A DNA stretch of 64,000 nucleotides from Okapia johnstoni (lineage: Eukaryota; Chordata; Mammalia; Artiodactyla; Giraffidae). The notes below the pieces were generated by a model. It saw only the letters and a list, made by a program, of their open reading frames with translations. It ran no database searches and was not told where the DNA came from. Where the stretch lies: the NCBI GenBank assembly GCA_024291935.2, contig CM044315.1, positions 57,882,385-57,946,384 on the forward strand. Reading direction: 5' to 3'. Position numbers and translations under genes: made by a program. This document shows, in pieces, positions 10,743 to 23,399 of this stretch (position 1 is the stretch's first letter; the number at the start of each line of letters is the position of its first letter).

Positions 10743-11949
10743 CTGCAAGACATAAAGACAGAGGCTATTCCAGTTCAAAACAAAACCACACAGCTTCTGA
10801 AACGAAACTCACTTTTAAGGAAAAACTTCCACTGCTACAAATAAATTATTTGCTGTTTACAGCAAAGTAAGGTTGGTGTTTTGTAGACATAGCACTTGAA
10901 CGGCTCTTCTGATTCCCCAGATACTTACTATGATCTGACAGGGCAGCGTGAGTGACACGTTCTGGTGTGACTAATCAGGGTGCCGCTCAGTGTAACCTAC
11001 CGCTTTGCCCTGCCCTGCCAGCCCCCAACCTCCCCCCCCGCCCCGCCATGTTCCACTCAGATCTCAGTTGCTTCACAGCCTGGAAGACTGGGAAGATACC
11101 TGGGGATGCTAATACTCCTTCCTATCTTTTAAAGTGCTACACTTTGCAGTTTTCTGTCAGTCATAAGGTTTATTGGCACACTCTCCTGCCCAAACTCCTT
11201 ATTTCCATGAATCTCAAATGTCAACTTCCTGTAAAGAAAAGGTCCCTCTCATGGATACTGCCTGTGACTTATATTTAAACTCCCAATGAAAATTTAAAGG
11301 AAAAAGATTACTTCTATTAGGTAACTAACTGTAGTCTCATGAGGTCAGAGGAAGGACTCTCTCCCACATTGTTCAATGCCCTGCCGTAGGTAGATCGGGT
11401 CCCCTACACTGACAGTTGATTAGGGTTTCACATTTTCTTTTTGGGAAAAGGAAATTTATATCACAGAATAATTTACTAAATAGTGTGTTTTCTATAAAAA
11501 TCCATTATCCCTCAAATATTCCACCAAGTAGGTAGTACATAAAGACCAAATGTGCAACTACTACTGTCCATGAGGAAATCAAAACTCATGCCATGAGCCA
11601 GTTCCAATTCGTATTCATGAGCCAAGTGAAGTAGAACGAGGCTGCAATCAGCTTAATCCTGTCATCCAAAGATGCTTTGTGGGTGGCATCCAGACCCAGA
11701 AATCCAAAGGGCAACATGGAATATGGAATCACTTCATTTGGGAGGGGCTGGTGCCTGGCAGCTCTGTTGCTAGTTCTGGAAGGGACCTATCAACCACAGT
11801 GCCACATGGGAGTTCCAGATGAGCACATTAGGCACGTGGTTTCGTTGCATTTTGCTATGCAAGGTGTAAGTTCGGGGCAGAGGCCTTGGGAACTGCGGCA
11901 TCAGACACTTTGGGCTCCTTGTGAATAGCCTGCCCCTAGTGGAGGAGGG

Positions 11950-12154
11950 CAGACTTCCCTTGTGGCTCAAATGGTAAAGAGTCTACCTGCAATGCAGGAG
12001 ACTGGGGTTCGATCCTGGGTTGGGAAGATCCCCTGGAGGAGGCCATGGCAATCCATTTCAGTATTCTTGCCTGGAGAATCCCATGGACAGAGCAGCCCGG
12101 TGGGCTATAGTCCATGGGGTCACAAAGAGTCTGGCATGACTGAGCGACTAACAC
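11950..12154 (+). mobile_element. Bov-tA SINE with 11-bp target duplication
   Basis: tRNA-like head CAGACTTCCCTTGTGGCTCA with GGTTCGATCCTGG, then Bov-A body ending CATGACTGAGCGACTAAC. Identical flanks GTGGAGGAGGG at 11939-11949 and 12155-12165. Confidence 0.94.
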
Positions 12155-12295
12155 GTGGAGGAGGGAAGAAAATGTGGCTCCATAACTTAGCTGACACTTT
12201 CTTTTTTATGGAGAGTAGAGCCAGAGAAAGCTTGTTCCCCAATTCTGACCTTAAGAACTCCTCCTGTTTTCCTGGCTAATTTTTACATGTGTGTA

Positions 12296-12465
12296 TATGT
12301 GTGCTCAGTCAGTCATGTCTGACTCTGCAACCCCATGGACTGTAGACTGGAGGCTCCTCTGTCCATGGAATTTTCCAGTCAAGAATGTTGGAGTGGGTTG
12401 CCATTGCCTACTCCAAGGAATCTTCCCAACTCAGGGATCGAACCTGCCTCTCTTGGGTCTCCAGC
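12296..12465 (-). mobile_element. Bov-tA SINE lacking most of its tRNA head
   Basis: Reverse-oriented Bov-A body (GTGTGCTCAGTCAGTCATGT to CTTCCCAACTCAGGGATCG). The copy stops near CTTGGGTCTCC, so the tRNA-like head is largely missing, an ordinary 5' truncation. Confidence 0.85.
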
Positions 12466-13459
12466 ATGAACACACCCTAATCATTGTCTGCTCCCCACCT
12501 CAGAAATTCCTTAGCCTTTGCTGCTGGTGGAGGAAGCCCATACTCTTAACATTTTCATTTCTTTTTAGAGTCTGGCCCTGACTTCCAGGCTTATTTCTCA
12601 AGATTCCCATGCATGTACATACACCTAGCACTCCTGGGCAAAGGCTCTTGTCTCCCTATTTATAAACTGTCTTTCAAGTGGTTTTTCTGTGGAAAGCTAA
12701 TTTCACCTATTACATCTGGGAGAAGGCAAACACTAAATGATCAGCAATGAGAAGTAATCATAGAGGAAGTATGATGGGAGCATACAGAAGATGAGCCCCA
12801 ATAGCTAGGCATGAGGGAAGGTTTTATAGATACCATGATGTCTATGTATCTATAAAAGTGGTTATATAATAAGGTCAGAACTGTTTTCACCTAGACAAGA
12901 CAGGACTTACAGTCTCTAGCCTAGACCCTACCAACTTATAATCCAGGAGTTGAACTTCACTGTAGCCTGTTCCAAAGCACCCAACTCTGCCCCAGCTAGA
13001 TGCTGGGAAAAAACTGGTAAGGATCTTATGGCAATGAGTTATCTTACTGATTGGAGAGGGTAACTTTGAATTCATGATAAGTATGAATTAGTTAAGTTTT
13101 AAGTGTTTATTTCCAGAATGTTACATCAAAACAAACTCATAGTTAATCAACTGTTTTCAGGTAGGAGAACAACTTGAATTAATCTCATCCAGTATTATTG
13201 ATTTTATTCAAATGAATATGTCTGAAGTGCTTAAGAACATTTTAGTTTCCTAAGTATGGAAAAAATTCTCTCTTGTCATTTATTTTAGGCACTGTGTATA
13301 GAATTAATAGAATTTCTAAAAAGAAAGATCTGTAGAGACTGTATAGTTCAAACTATTCCAAAAGGGTAAATTCTAATATAATAAGCGTTTACAATTATAT
13401 AGCAGTTTAGAGTTCAGTATCTACTGTTTCATCTGATTTGATGGACATAACAGTCATAA

Positions 13460-13680
13460 AGAGCTTTCCAGTTAGCTCAGTGGTAAAGGATACGCCTGCC
13501 AGCGCAGGAGATTCAGGAGATGCAGATTTGATCCCTGGGTCGGGAAGATCACCTAGAGGAGGAAATGGCAACACACTGCACTATTCTTGCCAGGGGAAAT
13601 CCCATGGACAGAGGAACCTGGTGGGCTACAGTCCATAGGGTCGCAGAGTCAGACATGACTGAGCACACACACACATACGC
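13460..13680 (+). mobile_element. Bov-tA SINE
   Basis: Head GCTTTCCAGTTAGCTCAGTG, B-box-like ATTTGATCCCTGG, Bov-A body and a short (CA)n tail (ACACACACACATACGCACAT). Moderately diverged. Confidence 0.9.
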
Positions 13681-14317
13681 ACATACCCTTAAAGGAACAT
13701 TGATTCCACTTCAGCAACTCTAGGGACAGAGAACGCGCTGCCTTAAGGGGCAATCAACTGTCCTATTAGAGACCATCAACTGTAAGGGAAGTACTTTCTC
13801 AAAATTGAGCTGACATCTGTCTTCTTACAATTTTTATGCAGAGGGCCTTCATTCTCCTCTCCAGAACAACAAAGGACACATATTCTTTCTTACGTACATA
13901 TCAAAGCCAGCAAGAGTCATCAACCACCTCCCACCCCAATCTAGAATACTCTTCTACACTCTAAACGGTTTCCCCATTAAAAGTTCCAGACCCTAAAGGC
14001 TTGCTCAGCTTCCTCTGATGCTCACGGGGTTATCCAGGCAGCATTCTCTTTAAGTACAGTGATTAAAACTGAACACAACCCACTAGAAGTCTGAGTCACT
14101 AGACTCTAAAAGAGGCGCACAGTTAAGGACTGGTTCATGTATTATCATGCACTGTGCTCTGTTTATTTCATCTGTGCAATTCTTGTCTCCTTAAGCAGAC
14201 CGTGTATATCCTCCTGGACAGGTATAATGGTTGTCACGGTATAATGAAAATATTATGGGATTTAGAGCTTCAAAACCCATAAAATCTTAGCTCCATCACG
14301 TATAATAATAATAATGA

Positions 14318-14545
14318 CAGCTAGATTATTGAGCACTTAAAATGTGTTAGATATTGTTAAAAATGCTTTCTCCTTCAATTAGTCTTCACAATAACCCAGT
14401 GAGGTAGGTAATATTACACCCATTTTCCAGATAAGGAAACTGAGGCACAGAGAAGTTAATTTGCCCTGGATCCTACACTCTGATAAGTGACAGAGTCAGG
14501 ACTCAAACTCAGATAATCTGGCTGCAGAACTTTTCATCACTATGC
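14318..14545 (-). repeat. MIR SINE, nearly complete
   Basis: TTATTGAGCACTTAAAATGTG, AATAACCCAGTGAGGTAGGT, AGATAAGGAAACTGAGGCAC and GACAGAGTCAGGACTCAAAC follow the reverse complement of MIR in the right order and spacing. Confidence 0.85.
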
Positions 14546-14667
14546 TGAACTTACACTTTAAAAATCACATTGACATTTTTAACACACCAAATAGCACACC
14601 ATTAAATTAACACATCTATTGCCATACAGAAAACACATTTATCAACATTTTAAGGGAATACTTCTCA

Positions 14668-14858
14668 GTGCTCTGTGGTAACCTAAATGAGAAGGAAATC
14701 ATAAAAAGAGGGGTTATATATTGGGTTGGCCAAGGAGTTCATTTAGGTTTCCTGTAATAAAGAAATATATGTATAGCTGATTCACTTTGCTATTAGTAGA
14801 AACTAACACAACACTGTAAAGCAAGTATATGCCAATAAAAATTAATAAAAAAGTTAAT
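14668..14858 (+). mobile_element. L1 3' end interrupted by a mariner terminal remnant
   Basis: Typical ruminant L1 3'UTR (CTGTGGTAACCTAAATGAGA, then GCTGATTCACTTTGC and AACACAACACTGTAAAGCAA, ending CCAATAAAAATTAATAAAAA). Between them, at about 14728-14765, sits TTGGGTTGGCCAAGGAGTTC, a mariner terminal inverted repeat, inside TATA. Only one end of the mariner is present. Confidence 0.75.
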
Positions 14859-14989
14859 TTGGGGTTAACCTAGATTTGCATTAATAATCTTATGATGATT
14901 TTGATTTATTATAGAACAACAATTAGTAGGAGAAAAATAGAAGGAGGAAAATACTGTAGTTTTGGCTTCTGAATGTGTCAGCACATGTG

Positions 14990-15022
14990 CACGCACACAC
15001 ACACACACACACAGACACACAT
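14990..15022 (+). repeat. CA dinucleotide repeat
   Basis: An interrupted (CA)n run, about 14 units with GCA and GAC interruptions, a likely polymorphic microsatellite. Confidence 0.85.
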
Positions 15023-15547
15023 GCCTTGTTCGTTGAAGTTCATCCTGGAAGATTTTCAAGCAAGTGACCATCTAACTAGCTTAACTCTAGCATGTAAATA
15101 ATACCATTTCTCTTTGGGAAAATTAAAATAAGAAATTTCCACTAATTGGTTTTTGGTAATATTCATTGGTAAGTAAGAGAGGCCTTTGAGTATTTCAAAC
15201 ACAAAACAATATTAGAAGTTGACAGTGGCTCACAGAGTAAGACTCCAGAGTTTGTGAATTAAGAACTTGAAAAAAATAAAGAACTTGAGATGTTGCCCTT
15301 TAATGTTTGTTTGGCAAATATGTCAGCCACCTGTGGTGCAATTAGGACTAGATCTCTCTGACAGAAGAGGTTAAGGATTCTTTTCACTGGTTAGAAATAG
15401 CAAGCCCCATTTAGGGGCGCTTCCATGACAGCAGAAGGGTAAGCATCAGACTCTGATAGGAGGAAGACACACACCACAGCAATCATTTATTAAAATGATT
15501 AAACAAGCCTTTGGCCTCCTTGTTTCCAATTGTCTAATGTGGCTTAT

Positions 15548-15767
15548 AGGCTTCCCAGGTGGCTCCGTGGTAAAGAATTCACCTGCCAATGCAGGAGACG
15601 TAGGTACGATCCCTGGGTCTGGGAAGATCCTCTGGAGAAGGAAATGGCAACCCACTCCAGTATTCCTGCCTGGGAAATTCCATAAACAGAGGTCCCTGGT
15701 GGGCTACAGTCCATGGGGTTGCAAAGTGTCAGACATGACTTAGTGGCTAAACAACAATAACAACAAT
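15548..15767 (+). mobile_element. Bov-tA SINE
   Basis: Head GGCTTCCCAGGTGGCTCCGT, then GTACGATCCCTGGG, full Bov-A body and a CAACAATAACAACAA tail. Complete copy. Confidence 0.93.
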
Positions 15768-16443
15768 TTTGCTTATGCACAGGATTAAATGACTATTTAT
15801 GAAATTTCTTTTCAGTTTAAATTCATATTGTATGATACAGAAATTTAAGATGTACTCCAAGGATAAAATGAAATTAAAAAAAAAACACTGATTAACTTCT
15901 GTCCAATCATTTGAATGCATTTTCAGATGCTTTCTATCACTTGATACATGTAACCACTGAGAGATTTGGAATTTGAGGACGAGAGAAACCAACTGTCATA
16001 TAGATAATTCTGGGTTTATTATCACACAAATAATAAGTAGCAGAATTGGAAATGAAAGATCTCCTGGTTTTCTCATCTGTAATAATGGGGGAAATAACTC
16101 TTGCTACACATGATTTTTCTCACAATTAAATGAACTCCCAAATGTAAGATGTTCATCACGCTGACTGGCTACTGCTTAGCTCTCAGCCATGCTTGTTGGG
16201 TTCATTATTTACTCATCGTATATGGCACTGTCCCAGGCACACGAGTTTTCCATAAATTCTAGAGGTTTTAGTCAATCAGTGGGTCTTCTACGGCTGCAGT
16301 GGTGCACCCTGATGGCTCTAGGTCATCACTGCCCCTCTTCTCATGCAGCTGTAACTGAGAGCATGGCTCTGGGTTCCTGCCTGAAGTTTCCTTGAAAAAT
16401 GTGAACTTAATAACCCTTGAGAAGGAAGGTGAATATTAAGTAC

Positions 16444-16644
16444 CTGAAATCAGAGCAGACAGGTTGTAGGGGGGACTCCACAACCAGCCAAGAGGGGGCT
16501 GCATGCCACCCCCTGGGTGGAGCTCCCTCCACTCCACCACGTATTCCTGCACAGCAGTGGCAGCTTTCTCTGGAGGTGTCCACGTCACCATGAGCTTGTC
16601 CATGCCCTCTGACTTTGCAAAGACCTGTTGAGGAGCCAGCAACT
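16444..16644 (-). CDS. IL12RB2: IL12RB2 coding exon 9: first half of fibronectin-III domain 4
   Basis: The 201-base exon (residues about 420-486) begins after CCCCATAAAG and ends ATTTCAG|GTACTT, phase 1 on both sides. The translation includes [30 protein letters not shown] and [10 protein letters not shown], matching the human stalk domain. The acceptor is inferred: starting at AG keeps the frame and makes the split codon GAG, where human has glycine at that position by my recollection. The neighbouring AG two bases later would put it out of frame. Confidence 0.93.
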
Positions 16645-17274
16645 CTTTATGGGGAAAGGTGGGGGGAAAAAAACAAAATCACAGTGGAACAGCTATAAAA
16701 AACAACCACCCAACCCAGCAAAGTTGTAGCAAGAACCGATTTCTTTTAAAGGACTTCAGGTTCACAGATTTTGTTCATCCAGCTTCTCAGTTCTTGGAGA
16801 ACGGGCATCGGTGCCAGGACCCTGTGTAGTGTTATTTATGGAATTATTTTCCCTTCATCTTCCATTTCACTTTCCATTTCAGTGTCCCCAAAGGTACCTG
16901 CTCTAGTGATCTATAATATGCATCCTTCTAATCTACCTCCTATATGTTTATTTACATATATATGTGTCCTTGAGAATTAGTGTTGCTGTCAATTTGTGTG
17001 TTGTATTTTCACGAAACACATTTGGAGTAAATCTAATGATTTTCCTAACTTTTATTTTCCCACTCAACAATATGTTCCTAGGATACACCTATTCTGCTGC
17101 TATATGAAAATCAAGCTCATTCCACCAGATTACTGCCTCAACATGTTCTTTGTGCAGTCTCCAAGTGACAAGCAGTAGTTTTCTTCCAACTCTTTGTCAA
17201 CACAAATAAGGATGCAATGAACCTTCTCTTGCATGTCCTTGTGTATGCCTGTGTAAGAGTGTCTCTCTCATCCT

Positions 17275-18905
17275 CTTACACTGTTGGTAAGAATGTAAAC
17301 TGATATAGCCACTATGGAGAACAGTACAGAGGTTCCTTAAAAAACTAAAAATAGAGCTGCCATATGACCCAGCAATCCCACTCCTGAGCAAAGATCTGGA
17401 GAAAACTATAATTTGAAAGGATGCATGTACTCTGATATTCGTTGCAGTACTATTTACAATAGCCAGGACATGGAAGCAACCTCAATGTCCACTGACAAAG
17501 GAATGGATAAAGAAGATGTGGTACATATATACAATGGAATATTACTCAGCCATAAAAGGAAAGAAATAATGCCATTTGCAGTGACATGGATGGACCTAGA
17601 GATTGTCATACAGAATGGAGTAAGTCAAAAAGAGAAAGACAAATATCATATAATATCACTTATATGTGGAATCTAGAAAAATGGTTCACATGAACTTATT
17701 TGCAAATCAGAAATAGAGTCATAGATTAGAAAACAAATTTGTGGTCACCAAAGGGAGGGATGGGATGAATTGGTAGATTGGGATTGACATATACACACTA
17801 CTATATATAAAATAGATGACTAACAAGAGCCTATTATATAGCACAGGGAACTATATTCAATGTTCTGTGATGACCTAAATGAGAAGGAAATCTAACAGAA
17901 GAGTATTGCTCAGTCGTTAAGTCATGTCCGACTCTTTGTGACCCCGTGGACTGCAGCATACCAGGCTTCCCTGCCCTTCACTATCTCCCAGAGTTTGCTC
18001 AAATTCATGTCCATTGAGCCAGTGATGCCATCCAACCATCTCATCCTCTGTTGCCCTCTTCTCCTCTTGTCCGCAATCTTTCCCAGCATCAGGCTCTTGG
18101 AGTCAGATGGTCAAAGAATTGGAGCTTCAGCTTCAGCATCAGTCCTTCCAATGAATATTCAGGGTTGATTTCTTTAGGATTGACTGGTTTGACCTCCTTG
18201 TTGTCCAAGGGATTCTCAAGAGTCTTCTCTAGCACAATTTAAAAGCATCAATTCTTTGGCACTCAGCCTTCTTTATGGTCCAACTCTCACATCCATACAT
18301 GACTATTAGAAAAACCACAGCTTTGACAATATGAACCTTTGTCGGTAAAGTGATGTCTCCACTTTTTAATATACTGTCTAGGTTTGTCATAGCTTTTCTC
18401 TCAAGGAGCAAGCGTCTTTTAATTTCATGACTGCAGTAACTGTCCACAATGATTTTGGAGCCTAAGAAAATAAAATCTGCCACTGTTTCCACTTTTTCCC
18501 CATCTATTTGCTGTGAAGTGATGGAACCAGATGCCATGATCTTAGTTTTTTGAATGTTGAATTTAAGCAGCTTTTCCACTCTCCTCTTTCACTTTCATCA
18601 AGAGGCTCTTTAGTTCCTCTTTGCTTTCTACCATTAGGGTAGTGTCACCTGCATATCTGAGGCTGTTGGATTTTCTCCTGGCAAACTTGATTCCAGCTTG
18701 TGATTCACCCAACTCAGCATTTTGCATGATGTACTCTGCTTGTAAGTTAAATAAGCAGGGTGACAATATACTGTCATGATGCACTCTTTCCCCAAATTTG
18801 AACCAGTGCGGAGTGGACATATGTACATGTATTATACAACTGATTCACTTTGCTGTACAGAAACTAACACAATATTGTAGAGCAACTATACTTCAGTTTT
18901 TAAAA
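17275..18905 (+). mobile_element. Younger L1 3' end (17275-17904 and 18823-18905), split by a BovB
   Basis: Highly recognisable L1 3' sequence: ACACTGTTGGTAAGAATGTA, CCATATGACCCAGCAATCCC, GCAGTGACATGGATGGACCT and CTAGAAAAATGGTTCACATG. It continues after the BovB with CAACTGATTCACTTTGCTGT and AACTATACTTCAGTTTTTAA. It lies in the plus orientation inside an older minus-strand L1. Confidence 0.88.
17905..18822 (-). mobile_element. BovB LINE 3' part inserted in the L1 3'UTR
   Basis: Minus-strand translation gives broken BovB RT C-terminal pieces (MQNAELGESQ, ESKEELKSLL, KIMASGSITS, YGCESWTIKK). Its 3' end is at 17905 and 5' truncation near 18815. Only a short GAGT is shared by the two flanks, so the target duplication is unclear. 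Same orientation as IL12RB2. Confidence 0.9.
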
Positions 18906-21109
18906 ACAGACTCTCCACATATAAATGCACACAATTTCTCAATTATAAACTAAATTCACCCATTTCCCTAAATATGGTCAGACTGATCTCTAAAACAGTA
19001 AATCAGTTGGCCCTCCAACAAGAAAAGCATGAGAGTTCTCATTTCCCCACCAACACTTGGTATTTTCTTTCTCATTTTCCCAAGCTGGCACATGTAAGGC
19101 AGTATTTAATTGTGGTTTTATTTTCGTTTTCTGATTTCTTACGAGGCTGAGCTCTTCACATATTACTAGCTGTCTGACTTTCCCCTTTTCATACCTCACT
19201 CATTTTTTTTCTGTTGTATTTCCTGTCTTCTTCCTGATTTGCAGAAATAACTTTTATATTCTAGATATTAATCACTTGTTAGTTTTCGACACTAAAAGTA
19301 TCTTACTCCGGTCTTTCAAATCTCTGTTAATTTTATGATGTGTTTGTTGAACATAAATACTTACTTTGATGTGGACAAATTCACCACAGTTTGTGTATTT
19401 TGAGTCTTGTTTATAAAATCCTTCCATTCTGGGGTCACAAAGATACTCAACTACATTTCCTCCCATTTGCTTTTGGTTTTATTTAATACCTTTCACATTT
19501 AGGTTTTTAATCTAAATCTAGCTAAAGGGTGTTTTTTTTTTTTAAAGGAAATAAGCTTTATTATTTTTTCCACACAACAGGTCAATTTTTCCAAATGTGG
19601 TCCCACCCCTGTCACACACCAAGCTCCACATATTCATGGGTTTGTGTGTGGATCAGCTTCTTCACCAGAACACACTGGTCACATTACAAGGCTCCGTGAC
19701 ATCTGACTATTTGGCAGTTAAAGTCCCTCCTCATTTTGCTCTTCTTTTTTTCGAAGTGATCTTGGGTATTCAGGAAACTTTATTCTTCCATATAGCTCTT
19801 ATAATCAGTTTATGAGAGTCCTCAAAAATTTCAGCTGGTATTTTTATTGGAATTATATTAAATTTACAGCTCAGTTCAGAGAGAACTGATATTGTTACAA
19901 TGTTAAGTTGTCCCATTTATAAATATGATGTTTCTTTGAAGTTGTTTGGGTCTCTTTTTATATCTTTTAATGGAGTTTCAAAAATTCCTCCTTAAAGTTT
20001 TAATGTGCTTTTTAAGGTTAATTCCTAGACATGTTATACTATTAGTTTGCTATATAAATGGCATCTTATTTTCTATTTCTTTTCCACTATGAATTTGTGT
20101 GTGTTATTCTTATTCTAGCCAACCTGCTAAACTCTCTAATTAGTTCTCATAATTTGTCTATGGCTCTTGTTAAATTTTCCATGTAATAATTTTATTAGCT
20201 GTACACTTAAAATCTCTTCTTTCCAATCTTTGAACTAAATCTCATTTCCTTTTTTTAAAAATCTTGTTGCTAATTTTAAAAAGAATGTTCCTACATATCT
20301 TTATTAAGATGATGCTTGCTGCATGTTTTTGGTAGAAAGTCTTTAAAAAGCTAAAAAGTTTTCCTTTTTTTATAGCTTTCAAATAGATTTTATTTTTATA
20401 AACTACTGTTCATTTACTAAAATTTTTGTTTTACTAAATACATTTCTATATCTGTTATGAACATATCCCCCTTTTCTCCTTCAGTATTAAAGTAATGAAT
20501 TACATTGATACAGTTTTCTGATATTGATCCATCTTTGTATTCCTGGGGGAAACCCTGCTTGATCATTCTGCACTCATTATCTTTTCTTCTTTCTTCTTAA
20601 AATAGATTTAATTTTTTTAAAGCAGTTTTAAGTTCACAGCAAAATTGAGTGAGAGGTACGGACATTTTCCATACACCCCTGACCCCATACACACATCACT
20701 TCCCCCATTATCGACATCCTGCACCAGAGTAGTCCATTCTGTAAGATTCTTGATAAACATTTTCAAATATTTTCCCTTTTCATTCACGTTTTCTCTTACT
20801 GGGGCTCCTTTTAGGCAACTGTCATCACTTATTCTTTCAATGTCTTAAGTCTTCTCATTCTTCAAAACTCTTCTCCCCTTTTGATGACTTTTAAGTTTCT
20901 CACCCAATCTTCCCCTCACTCATTCACTCTTCAGACAAGTCCTTTCTGCTATCCAACCCACTGGGTGAGTTCTTTATTTCAACAACTGAACTTTTCATAT
21001 TGAATCTCTATTTGGGGCTATTCCACAACCACCTGTTTCTGATTCATGTTCCCAGTATCCTCTCTTATCTTTCTAAGGATACTTATTATGCTTACTCTAA
21101 ACTCTTATT

Positions 21110-21399
21110 TATTCAATTATTTCTGGTTGCACTGGGTCTTCGTTGCAGTGAGCACGCTTTCTCTAGTAGCAGTGAGCAGGGGGCTACTCTTAGTAGCAGT
21201 GAAGGGCTTCTCTCCTGTGGCGAAGCAGGGTCTCTAGGCACACGGCCTTTAGTAGTTACAGCACATGGGCTCAGTGGCTGTGGTGCATGGGCTTTAGTTG
21301 CTCCACAGCACGTGGAATCTTCCTGGACCAGGGATTGAACCCATGTCCCCTGCATTGGGAGGAGGATTCTTATCCACTGGCCCACCAGGGAAGCCCTTA
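21110..21399 (-). mobile_element. tRNA-derived artiodactyl SINE (CHR-type)
   Basis: Reverse-oriented: begins with a T-rich tail (TTTATTCAATTATTTCTGGT), continues through the GTAGCAGTGAG and CACATGGGCTCAGTGGC region, and ends with the tRNA-like head (CAGGGATTGAACCCATG, then CCACCAGGGAAGCCC). Confidence 0.88.
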
Positions 21400-22584
21400 T
21401 TCTAAACTCTTGCTCTTTCTGTTGTGCTGATTATGCGTCCTACCATACAAGTAGTCCCACTTGGCACCCGTCCTTCCCAGAACCGTGCCCCTCAGATTCC
21501 TCCTAATTTTCTCCTTCGGGGTCATGTTTTATTTTCTTGGATTGATCAGCAGCCTTGACCTTCATTTTTCTATGGGGGGAGTAGTGAAACCTTAGCCAGA
21601 GCTTGTGCTCCTCCAGGTAAGCTTAGGTGAGGAGGAGGAGCTTTTCAGAGTGGAGAGCCAGAGAGCCTATAGTGATGCACCCTGAGCTCTGCTTGTCACC
21701 TGGCTCTCGGGAGGCGTACCTGGCAGCTCCAGAACCTGCCCATGCCTCTGTTGGTGACACTGCCCTTCATGGGGGAGTGGAACTGTCATTCTCTTCTATA
21801 ACTGCCAGGCCATGGGGTGGGGGGCACAAGAATATCTCAGGCACTCTTCGTTAGGTTCCAGGGCTTCCTCGTAGTTATTCTGCCCGGCCCTCCAGACTTT
21901 CCTGCCCCATAGTAAAACTACCTAGTAAAATACCATAGTAAACATACCAGGGCAACAAGGGGAAGAAAAAGGAGTGCAACAAGCCAGTGCTACCTCAGTC
22001 CTCTCCGCTCCTCACTATTCCCCATTCACAGGTACTCAGTCATCCTGTCCTGTCTCTCCTGTGGCATCTTTGGGTGGGTTTGGTAATTCTGTGTTAGCTA
22101 CCTTGCCAGGAAATGGAATTCCCCAGCCCTGGTTCTTTGTCTTCATCCGCCTTGGTATCTTATTTTCTGGCTATGCCACAAATTTGTTTTTGTTTTGTAG
22201 AATAAAACGTATTCATTCAGTAAATATGTATTGAGCATGTAGGGTTTGAAAGACTCTTTGCCAGGTGATGGGCTAACACAGTCAATGAGCTTTTCTAACC
22301 ACTGCTCTCACTGCAATTAGCTAAGTAAATCAACATGGCATTGCCCAGTCTCTGAGTCACCACACTTGCCAGGAACCAGCCTGAATTTTCTCCCCACTGT
22401 GTTTTCCAGGGCATGCCCTCTTTTTTAGAACTTGCCTAACAACTCATTTCTGTGACACCTTTCAAAATTATTCTTCAGCCTTTATCATTCAAATTCCCTC
22501 TCCATTTTCATTAACAGCATCTGAATAGAGTTATGAAGTTCATCAGGTATTTGGAAAAATTGCCCACCTGACAGGTGGCCTGGT

Positions 22585-22720
22585 TTTTCAGTCCAGCTTT
22601 GCCACTAATTGGATGTACAATCTTGGCTAAGTTACTTCACCTCCTGGGGCCTCAGTCTCTGATATCTGTGTGGGCCTCTATGGTTGTGCTAGCTTCTGAC
22701 TCTGGCCATAATTTCCAAAA
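22585..22720 (+). repeat. MIR SINE fragment
   Basis: CCAGCTTTGCCACTAATTGG, TTGGCTAAGTTACTTCACCT and GGGGCCTCAGTCTCTG follow the MIR core in order. Confidence 0.65.
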
Positions 22721-23399
22721 TTCCTGAGCACAGGGACAGGTCTGAAATATTAAATGTGTTTTATTTGTTGACCAGTCTGTTTAGCACACATTCAGTTTTC
22801 ATCATAAACCAACAAAATCATTCTCATACGTCTTGATATTCAATGCTGTGGCATATGCCTTTTACAACAAAGTTGTCCCTGCTTTCTCAAAATCATGTAA
22901 TTCTGCCTCTTGGGGCACTATTTTTCTCTTCCTGGGAAGAAAGCTATTTCTGTGAGTTGTGTGAACTATACTGAAAGAGAAGCAGCAAAAGTACATGGTA
23001 CACTATTCCTACAGATCATACAGAATTTATAAGACACAAAAGCTCCCAGATGGGAGATTTGCAAATCTGTCCTCCAGGTCTCCCTAGGATGTTCGACTAC
23101 TTCTATTGGATGGCTCAGGTGTGGCCTTAAGAGAGGCAATAGGCTCTTAAGATTTCTAGGACCAGGACCCTTTTAGCTACAGCCCAGGTCTAGAGAACTG
23201 TTTCAATGTCTTACTTTACCACCCCTCCACATTTCTCTATTTTGAGCCTCATCCTTATTGACACTCCTCCATTCTGAGAGGGGGAATCGTGCCTCTTATG
23301 TCTTTTTGGCTTCTGGATCCATCACCTTTCAGCTCCTCAGGAACTTCATTCTCTTAATGATCCCCTTTCCCCTTTCTTGTCAACTCTTTCCCACCCTGG

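Larger units (their letters stand above)
10743..16443. other. Intron 9
   Basis: Holds SINEs at 11950-12154, 12296-12465, 13460-13680 and 15548-15767, a MIR at 14318-14545, a younger L1 3' end with a mariner remnant at 14668-14858, and a CA repeat at 14990-15022. Bases 10760-11930, 12480-13440, 13690-14300 and 15780-16440 have no feature I recognise; 11020-11050 has a C-rich run. Confidence 0.55.
16985..20575 (-). mobile_element. Old L1 (L1M-type) 3'UTR and ORF2 part, interrupted by younger insertions
   Basis: The antisense 3'UTR region is recognisable at 18920-19500 (for example TTGATGTGGACAAATTC and TTTAAATCTAAATCTAGC-like phrases). Antisense ORF2 phrases follow at 19830-20560, such as GGAATTATATTAAATTTACA, CAAACTGCTAAACTCTCTAATT-like text and ATATTGATCCATCTTTGTATTC. 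Many stops: a decayed copy. It is broken by the younger L1/BovB block at about 17275-18905. Confidence 0.7.

Noticed and set aside
13460..13560. tRNA gene suggested by A- and B-box-like sequences in the SINE heads
   Set aside because: The cloverleaf is not complete and the sequence runs on into a Bov-A body; the same holds for every other SINE head here.
21000..21338. A 112-codon plus-strand frame
   Set aside because: Most of it is the antisense of a CHR-type SINE.
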